NCBI RefSeq assembly: GCF_905233635.1
Contig: NZ_CAJODG010000006.1
Coordinates: 20,449-84,448, forward strand
Direction: 5' to 3'
Source: Selenomonas sp. AE3005
GTDB taxonomy: Bacteria; Bacillota; Negativicutes; Selenomonadales; Selenomonadaceae
DNA length: 64,000 bases
In this document: positions 59,210 to 64,000 of the stretch, in pieces
Position numbering within the stretch: the stretch's first letter is position 1
Layout of the letters: the number at the start of each line of letters is the position of its first letter
Notes under the pieces: model-generated
Seen by the model: the letters and a program-made list of their open reading frames with translations, nothing else
Databases searched by the model: none
What the model was told of the DNA's origin: nothing
Made by a program: the position numbers and the translations under genes

Positions 59210-60319
59210 ATGAATGAATCCATACTCGCAGCCGCCCGGCAAAAAGCGGCTGCCGGCCAGCGCCTCTCTTTGGCGGAAGGCCTGGCCCTCTATGAGGAAA
59301 ATGACCTGATGTCCCTGGCCAAGTGGGCCCGGGCTGCCAAGGAACGCCACAGCGGCCGGCAGGTGTTCTACACCGTCAACCGCCATATCAACCTCACGAA
59401 TATCTGCACCTCCGGCTGCCCCCTCTGCGCCTTTCAAGTGCCCGAGGAGGACGCCGCCCGCCGCGGCTTTTTGCTGAGTCCTTCAGATTTGGACCGCGAA
59501 ATCGCTGCCGCCCGTAATATCAAGGGCCTCGCGGAAATCCATATCGTCAGCGCCCTGCACCCCAGCCAGCCCTTTACCTACTATCTCGACGCTGTGAAAA
59601 AAATCCGCGCCGCGTTTCCTGATGTGGAAATAAACGCTTTTACCCCTGTGGAAATCGTCCACTTTGCCAAAATCAGCGGCCAGTCCGTGCAGCAGGTGCT
59701 CGAAATCCTGCAGGCGGCCGGCCTGTCCTCCCTGCCCGGCGGCGGTGCCGAAATCCTCGTGGACCGGGTACGGCAGATTATCTGTCCGCAAAAGGCGGAC
59801 ACGGCGCAGTGGCTCGACACCATGGAACGCGCCCATAAACTCGGCATTGCCACTAACGCCTCCATGATGTACGGCCATGTGGAAACCGTCCGCGAACGGT
59901 TCGAACACCTGCTGAAACTGCGCGAACTGCAGGATAAAACCCACGGATTCCGCGCCTTTATGCTGTTCCCGTTCCACCCGGAAAACACGCAGCTCGCTAA
60001 GGAACACTCCATCACCCCGGCCGGTTCCTGGGAGAACCTCAAAATGCTCGCCCTTTCCCGGCTTATGCTCGATAACTTCGACCATTTCAAAGCCTTCTGG
60101 GTAATGCTGAGCCTGCCTGTCGCTCAGCTCGCCCTGGGCTTTGGCGCGGACGACCTCGATGGCACCATCGGCGAGGAAAAAATCATTCATGCCGCCGGCG
60201 CTAAGACCGGTGCCGGTATCACACGCGAAAAACTCGGCGCCATCATTCGCGAAACTGGCTACGAGCCGGTGGAACGCGACGCCAGTTATCAGCCGGCAAG
60301 ACAGGGAGGTGAAGGATAA
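59210..60319 (+). CDS. Second MqnE-type radical SAM protein
   Basis: 369 residues, clearly paralogous to the preceding gene: cluster C66-C70-C73 in CTSGCPLCAF, HIVSALHPSQPFTYY, AFTPVEIVHFAKISG and GGGAEILVDRVRQ. It keeps the radical SAM residues, so it is probably active, but two adjacent MqnE genes are unusual. It may use a different acceptor or perform another step. It starts 8 nt after mqnE and overlaps mqnC by one base (TAATG). Confidence 0.88.
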   Translation: MNESILAAARQKAAAGQRLSLAEGLALYEENDLMSLAKWARAAKERHSGRQVFYTVNRHINLTNICTSGCPLCAFQVPEEDAARRGFLLSPSDLDREIAAARNIKGLAEIHIVSALHPSQPFTYYLDAVKKIRAAFPDVEINAFTPVEIVHFAKISGQSVQQVLEILQAAGLSSLPGGGAEILVDRVRQIICPQKADTAQWLDTMERAHKLGIATNASMMYGHVETVRERFEHLLKLRELQDKTHGFRAFMLFPFHPENTQLAKEHSITPAGSWENLKMLALSRLMLDNFDHFKAFWVMLSLPVAQLALGFGADDLDGTIGEEKIIHAAGAKTGAGITREKLGAIIRETGYEPVERDASYQPARQGGEG

Positions 60320-61350
60320 TGCGCATGGAAAAACAGGAGGCCGTGGAGCTTTTAACCCACGGCAATCCGCTCGAACTCGGTGCCCGCGCCGACGCTATCC
60401 GCCGGCAGCGCTTTGGCAATACAGTGACCTTCATCGTCGACCGCAATATCAACTACACCAACATCTGCCAGAATGAATGCCGGTTCTGCGCCTTCTTCCG
60501 CCGTAAGGAACATAAGGACGCCTACCTTTTGGACTATGACACCATTCTCGCCAAGGTACGCGAAACTGTCGAGGCCGGCGGCACGCAGGTCATGATACAA
60601 GGCGGCCTGCACCCCGACTTAGGCCTGCCCTTTTACGAGGAAATGCTGCGGAAAATAAAATCTAACTTTGATATCACTATCCATTCCTTCACCGCCACGG
60701 AAATCCAGCACTTTGCCCGGCAGGCAGGACTGTCCGTCCTTGAAACCCTCAAACGCCTGCAGGCGGCCGGCCTTGACAGCCTGCCCGGCGGCGGTGCTGA
60801 AATCCTCTCCGACCGCGTGCGCCAAATCGTCAGCCCCAAGAAAATCACGACTGACGACTGGCTGGCCGTCATGGAGGCCGCCCACTCCATCGGCATGAAA
60901 AGCACCGCCACCATGGTTATCGGTCTCGGCGAAACCATGGAAGAGCGTATTGAACACATGGAAAAAATCCGCCGCCTGCAGGATAAGACCGGCGGTTTCC
61001 GCGCCTTTATCACCTGGACATTCCAGCCCGGCAACACCGATATCGGCGGCGAAAAAGTCAGCGCCTGGGACTATATGAAAACCCTGGCCATGAGCCGCAT
61101 TTACATGGATAACATCGACCATATCCAAGGCTCCTGGCTCACCCAGGGCGAACGTATCGGCCAGCTGACCTTAGGCTTTGGCGGCGACGATTTAGGCAGC
61201 ATTATGCTCGAAGAAAACGTCGTCCGCGCTGCCGGGACACGCTACGACATGTCTATCCGCAAAATGGTAAACCTCATTCAAGGCGCCGGCCGCGACGCCG
61301 CCCAACGGGATACGACTTATCGTATTATAAAGCGGTATGAACGTAATTAA
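60319..61350 (+). CDS. mqnC: Cyclic dehypoxanthinyl futalosine synthase MqnC (radical SAM)
   Basis: Radical SAM cyclase acting on dehypoxanthine futalosine. The cluster is C50-C54-C57 in CQNECRFCAF. The segments VMIQGGLHPDLGLPFYEEML, SLPGGGAEILSDRVR and FITWTFQPGNT are typical of MqnC. 343 residues. GGAGG precedes the ATG. It is the last gene of the mqnE-mqnE2-mqnC run. Confidence 0.94.
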   Translation: MRMEKQEAVELLTHGNPLELGARADAIRRQRFGNTVTFIVDRNINYTNICQNECRFCAFFRRKEHKDAYLLDYDTILAKVRETVEAGGTQVMIQGGLHPDLGLPFYEEMLRKIKSNFDITIHSFTATEIQHFARQAGLSVLETLKRLQAAGLDSLPGGGAEILSDRVRQIVSPKKITTDDWLAVMEAAHSIGMKSTATMVIGLGETMEERIEHMEKIRRLQDKTGGFRAFITWTFQPGNTDIGGEKVSAWDYMKTLAMSRIYMDNIDHIQGSWLTQGERIGQLTLGFGGDDLGSIMLEENVVRAAGTRYDMSIRKMVNLIQGAGRDAAQRDTTYRIIKRYERN

Positions 61351-61355
61351 ACAGA

Positions 61356-61384
61356 TTGATTTTTCTACCGCATGGTGCTATACT
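61356..61384 (+). promoter_or_regulatory. Promoter of the 61.4-kb antisense RNA
   Basis: TTGATT (61356-61361), exactly 17 bp, TATACT (61379-61384), starting just after the mqnC stop codon. Confidence 0.65.
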
Positions 61385-61390
61385 ACAAGT

Positions 61391-61465
61391 AGTTAAACAC
61401 ATGGGTTATGAGTTTGACTTCAAAAGAGAGAAAAATCCCCGGAAATGCCGTTCCGGGGATTTTTT
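61391..61465 (+). ncRNA. Candidate antisense RNA to the 61.5-kb peptide
   Basis: From the promoter at 61356-61384 an RNA of about 75 nt would end at the terminator 61431-61465. It carries GGGTTATGA (61403-61411) and CAAAAGAG (61421-61428), which recur at 61548-61556 and 61567-61574 across the start region of the toxin-like gene on the other strand. It can therefore pair with that mRNA over the start codon and first codons. Confidence 0.6.
61431..61465. terminator. Bidirectional terminator (mqnC and antisense RNA / toxin-like peptide)
   Basis: Perfect 13-bp stem AAAAATCCCCGGA/TCCGGGGATTTTT with A- and U-runs. Confidence 0.9.
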
Positions 61466-61482
61466 GTACCTCATTTACCTGT

Positions 61483-61569
61483 TTAATGGTTCAGCCAGTA
61501 GCCAAATAACTCAACCAACATTCCCACCAACAAAGGTATCAGTACACGGGTTATGAAGTTCTCCTGCAA
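61483..61569 (-). CDS. 28-residue membrane peptide, Fst-family-like type I toxin candidate
   Basis: TTG-initiated frame of 28 codons starting MQENFITRVLIPLLVGMLVE and ending LFGYWLNH. The order hydrophobic segment, P..VG, then LF.YWL and a polar end is close to the Fst-type consensus. GGAGG lies 8 nt upstream; it sits in the hairpin CTCCTT/AAGGAG (61579-61594). The convergent antisense RNA shares its terminator. A repeat element begins 10 bp beyond the hairpin. Confidence 0.68.
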   Translation of the reverse strand: MQENFITRVLIPLLVGMLVELFGYWLNH

Positions 61570-61603
61570 AAGAGTCACCTCCTTTCACAAGGAGATGTAA
61601 TTA

Positions 61604-61722
61604 TTATAACGAGGCAAGAAAATGTCCCCCACCTCAGCAGGTGGGGGCACGAATACCCAAACAGGCGGCGAGCATATCTCCCGCCTCGTTGAAACGCCAA
61701 GACTGGAACAACGGCGTTATAA
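61604..61722. repeat. MITE-like palindromic repeat, copy D
   Basis: 119 bp from TTATAACGAGGC to ACGGCGTTATAA. It has the first two hairpins and the CTGGAACAACGG tail, but lacks the GTTTTGCC/GGCAAAAC hairpin. Its left end supplies a TATAAT on the minus strand (61603-61608) directly upstream of the toxin-like gene. Confidence 0.8.
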
Positions 61723-61772
61723 CGCCACATATTATAAAAGACCAGTCATTTATATGGACTGGTCTTTTATAT

Positions 61773-61970
61773 TTAGCCATCTTTTTTAATTATACTAATA
61801 GCCCCCACCGGGCAGTCACCAGCCGTCTGCCAGGCGTCCTCCTGCACGTAGGCAGGGATTTTTCCCACACTTTCCGCCAGCCCGTCCTTCCCCAGGCAAA
61901 AGGCCTCCGGACAGGTACTCACGCACATACCGCAGCCCACGCAAAGTGCTTTGTCTACCTTTGCCTGCAT
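61773..61970 (-). CDS. 4Fe-4S ferredoxin
   Basis: 65-residue monocluster ferredoxin: CVGCGMCVSTCPEAF supplies three ligands and CPVGAI the fourth. Electron carrier, partner unknown. ATG 61970 overlaps the stop region of the upstream membrane protein gene; AAGGAGG lies just before. Confidence 0.92.
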   Translation of the reverse strand: MQAKVDKALCVGCGMCVSTCPEAFCLGKDGLAESVGKIPAYVQEDAWQTAGDCPVGAISIIKKDG

Positions 61971-62629
61971 CAAAGCCCCTCCTTGCGATAGCGAATATAC
62001 AAATAGCCCTGCAAAAGCAAAAAGTCAGCATACGCCCAACCGAGCCATATTTCCCATTTATCCTCCTGCGGCAGTGGTTCACCCCAGCTCATACAAGTAA
62101 ACCCCAGCATTAAAAGCAAAAAAAGGTCTATAAACAGCCATGAGTGTTTGTCGAACTTTTTTACTCCCCGGTCATGTCCCAGCATTGCCGCCATAAAGCC
62201 ATCGATTGTATCCTTGCCTGTGCGCAGCGCCCATTTATCGTGAAGATTCCAGCACTCCGACAACAGGGAAAGACAAAAGGGCAGCACTACCATGATAATG
62301 GCCAGCCCGCCTTGCAGCCAAAAACTATCCGGCAGCAGGGGCAGCATATCCATTACCCATAGCAAGCCAACAAGCCCCACACCGAAAAATACGACCTGCA
62401 AAACTATCAGGGAAATATTATACAGGTACATAACCACGGCCAGCGAATCAGGCCAGCGGATTTGTTCATGGCCCAAACCACAGTTCCGGTAACGAATCCA
62501 AACAGCCGCCCAGCCGAGGACAAACAGGATTTTCTGTAACTGTGGATTGCCTTCGCCATACAAAAAATATATTGTTACCACCGCCAGGGCAGCCAGACCC
62601 GCAATATCCCTCTTTACCTTTGCCGACAA
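61970..62629 (-). CDS. Polytopic membrane protein of unknown function
   Basis: 219 residues with about six hydrophobic segments (for example AGLAALAVVTIYFLYG, LALIV-type segments and LFIDLFLLLMLGFTCMSW). No family recognised. TTG start with GGAGG 6 nt upstream. It is translationally coupled to the ferredoxin and preceded closely by the gene at 62645. Confidence 0.65.
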   Translation of the reverse strand: MSAKVKRDIAGLAALAVVTIYFLYGEGNPQLQKILFVLGWAAVWIRYRNCGLGHEQIRWPDSLAVVMYLYNISLIVLQVVFFGVGLVGLLWVMDMLPLLPDSFWLQGGLAIIMVVLPFCLSLLSECWNLHDKWALRTGKDTIDGFMAAMLGHDRGVKKFDKHSWLFIDLFLLLMLGFTCMSWGEPLPQEDKWEIWLGWAYADFLLLQGYLYIRYRKEGL

Positions 62630-62644
62630 TTTTTACCTCCGTCC

Positions 62645-63499
62645 TTAAATCCGCACCTCAAAGCGCTGTTCTTCCTCCTGCTTGGGCGGACGGCTTTTCA
62701 CCACAGGCTTAGGCTTGGCTTTGGGCAGGTCTGCGCTGGCCGCACCGGCCACCACCTGTTCGCGGTACTGCCGCGCCGCCGTCGTGGGCACCGCCGTTTT
62801 CACCGGGATACGTCCGGCTTTTTCCAGCCGCTGCCGGGCCTCGTCACGCGCCTGCCGCGCCTCGGCCCGGGCCCTATTCTTCTCGTCCGCCGCCATTTTC
62901 TTTAACACCTCGTCCGGTGTCAGGCCACGCAGTTCGTCAAAAGTTTCCACCTTCACAGGCTTTGCCGCCCCGTCCAAATCGTCCCAGGACAGGCTGCGCC
63001 GGCCTTTACGGCGGCTCATAATCTTTTTAATGCCGAACCACGACACCACTGCCATCAGCAGAATCACTGCGCCCCAAAAAACACCGCTATGGGCAGCAAA
63101 ATCAGCCGGCGGGCTGCTATCCTGCGCCTGTGTTTCGGTCTTAGTCTGCGCCTGCATAGCCTTATCGACATTTTCCTGGCCGGCCGGCGGCAGCTGTTCT
63201 GCCGGCACTATCACCGTCTGCCCGGCCTGCGAGGCCCCGCCGCTGGCGTCCACCGCCTGGCTTTTGGCCGGCCGTTCCGGCTTTTCCGGCTTTTCCGGTC
63301 TGGTCGTCGTGGTTTTGGAAAGAGCCCCGTCCCCCTGCGCCACGGCCTGCCGTGCCTGCGCCTCCTGCCGCTCGTCATTATTCTGCTTGATGTTCTGGGG
63401 CACATTCGAGTCCCGTACCGTGCCCCCCTCCTGCAGCGTCACCCCCGGGACGCTCGGCGGCGTGGGCGGTGTCGGTGCTACAGGTTTCTGTACAGCCAT
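62645..63499 (-). CDS. Single-pass membrane protein with proline-rich and coiled regions
   Basis: About 284 residues. The N-terminal 130 residues are Pro/Gln/Ala-rich and low in complexity. One membrane segment (GVFWGAVILLMAVVSWFGIK) follows, then a basic RRKGRR stop-transfer, a short conserved-looking part (KVETFDELRGLTPDEVLKKM) and an Arg/Ala/Glu helix. Function unknown; a FliO-like architecture was considered without support. ATG 63499 with GGGAGGGG upstream. Confidence 0.6.
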   Translation of the reverse strand: MAVQKPVAPTPPTPPSVPGVTLQEGGTVRDSNVPQNIKQNNDERQEAQARQAVAQGDGALSKTTTTRPEKPEKPERPAKSQAVDASGGASQAGQTVIVPAEQLPPAGQENVDKAMQAQTKTETQAQDSSPPADFAAHSGVFWGAVILLMAVVSWFGIKKIMSRRKGRRSLSWDDLDGAAKPVKVETFDELRGLTPDEVLKKMAADEKNRARAEARQARDEARQRLEKAGRIPVKTAVPTTAARQYREQVVAGAASADLPKAKPKPVVKSRPPKQEEEQRFEVRI

Positions 63500-63535
63500 G
63501 CTTGCCCCTCCCTTTCCGCAAAATAATCTCCCCTG

Positions 63536-63625
63536 CTGCAAAAACTTTCACCGTCAGCAGAAATTCTCGTTGTCAGCAGATACCTTTACTGTCAGCCAAA
63601 ACTACCACCGTCAGCAGGAACTTTC
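63536..63625. repeat. Short tandem repeats between two minus-strand genes
   Basis: Four imperfect copies of a unit containing GTCAGCAG or GTCAGC (around 63554, 63573, 63592 and 63611), spaced about 19-20 bp, run from the start of the 63499 gene to the end of the 74-residue gene. They could be operator or iteron-like sites. Confidence 0.55.
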
Positions 63626-63835
63626 GCCCAGCACCGGGTGTTTCGTCTGTCTTAGGGACCGCACCCGAATAAGCCGCAAAGCCTCCTCCATGTCCACGTC
63701 CCGGCGTTGCCCGGCATTTTCATAAACACACACTGGATTATCCACCCCGATTTCACTGCCCGGCATATACACATACTCCTGGGTATTGTTATCCCCAAAA
63801 ATAACCCCGGCCTGCAACTCCGCAATTGTCAGCAA
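63611..63835 (-). CDS. Hypothetical protein, 74 residues
   Basis: Small soluble protein (LTIAELQAGVIFGDNNTQEY, MEEALRLIRVRSL), not recognised. TTG start with AAAGGAG about 10 nt upstream. Its last codons run into the tandem repeats. Possibly co-transcribed with the downstream membrane-protein genes. Confidence 0.5.
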   Translation of the reverse strand: MLTIAELQAGVIFGDNNTQEYVYMPGSEIGVDNPVCVYENAGQRRDVDMEEALRLIRVRSLRQTKHPVLGESSC

Positions 63836-63912
63836 CTGTCCTACGCTCCTTTTAATTTCACATCTTCCTTTTTACAAAAGTGTTTCTATATGCACAAACT
63901 TGAATTTAGCGA

Positions 63913-64000
63913 TTAGAGCTTCATGAAAGACTTGATTTCTTGTTCCAAGAGACGAAATACGTTTGCAACCAGATAGCCATCAGCGATTGCATGATTTAGA
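63913..64000 (-). CDS. Chloramphenicol-acetyltransferase-like protein (3' end only)
   Basis: The last 28 codons of a gene continuing beyond the window: LNHAIADGYLVANVFRLLEQ then EIKSFMKL. The HAIADG part corresponds to the catalytic HHAxxDG motif near the C-terminus of CAT enzymes. Only the end is visible, so activity and full identity cannot be judged. Confidence 0.7.
   Translation of the reverse strand, partial: LNHAIADGYLVANVFRLLEQEIKSFMKL

Noticed and set aside
62645..63835. Frameshifted single gene joining the 74-residue and the membrane protein frames
   Set aside because: The two frames are separated by the tandem repeats, each has its own start and ribosome-binding site, and there is no sign of a shared domain.

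Overview
The window looks like a chromosome segment of a motile, anaerobic, diderm Firmicute of the Negativicutes, most like Selenomonas and relatives. The reasons are an elongasome/Min operon joined to a fused TIGR03960/DUF2344 radical-SAM gene and an RNase G gene, [FeFe]-hydrogenase maturases, futalosine-type menaquinone genes, flagellar genes, a YvyF-like protein and a DUF1659/DUF2922/YvrJ trio. The backbone is about 50% G+C; several accessory patches are visibly more A/T-rich. Identifications come from reading the sequence and from memory of protein families; no database search was run.

0-21.7 kb is mostly housekeeping on the minus strand: one run mreB-mreC-mreD-mrdA-minC-minD-minE-rodA-radical SAM-rng, preceded by maf and radC, then DUF4321, an ArsB/NhaD transporter with an attenuator-like leader, ftsZ-tcdA-FIST/GGDEF, a hairpin-rich 1-kb gap and eno. 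A secreted polysaccharide deacetylase is on the plus strand. 21.7-28 kb is a complete L-rhamnose system (rhaM, MFS transporter, rhaD, rhaA, rhaB) with a divergent DeoR-type regulator. 28-31.5 kb is a MarR-controlled efflux operon with two matching operators.

31.6-44.4 kb mixes a YvyF-like zinc protein, a GNAT enzyme, tRNA-Arg and tRNA-Pro, and a small island carrying an Rpn-type nuclease bounded by a 41-bp repeat of the tRNA-Arg 3' end. It continues with an LPP20-type exported protein, hydE and hydF around metA, and PHP and HAD phosphatases. 44.4-56 kb is accessory: two double-glycine-leader proteins, an orphan YgiT protein overlapping a flgE remnant, flgE with an A/T-rich middle, a serine recombinase beside two palindromic sites, araD, flagellin, two HigBA-like toxin-antitoxin pairs, a three-gene set possibly tied to replication or regulation next to 10-bp-phased repeats, and the DUF1659/DUF2922/YvrJ trio.

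56-61.4 kb holds mqnA, an MTAP-like phosphorylase, two tandem MqnE-type radical SAM genes and mqnC. The window ends with a ferredoxin, membrane proteins and the 3' end of a chloramphenicol-acetyltransferase-like gene.

The most interesting layer is small and intergenic. Three loci (45.1, 49.8 and 61.5 kb) encode 27-34 residue membrane peptides with Fst/par-like type I toxin architecture: a hairpin hiding the ribosome-binding site, a candidate antisense RNA, direct repeats allowing pairing, and strong terminators. A fourth locus (18.3 kb) encodes a 19-residue hydrophobic peptide. A modular palindromic repeat (MITE-like, TTATAACG ends) occurs five times, once directly upstream of one of these toxins.
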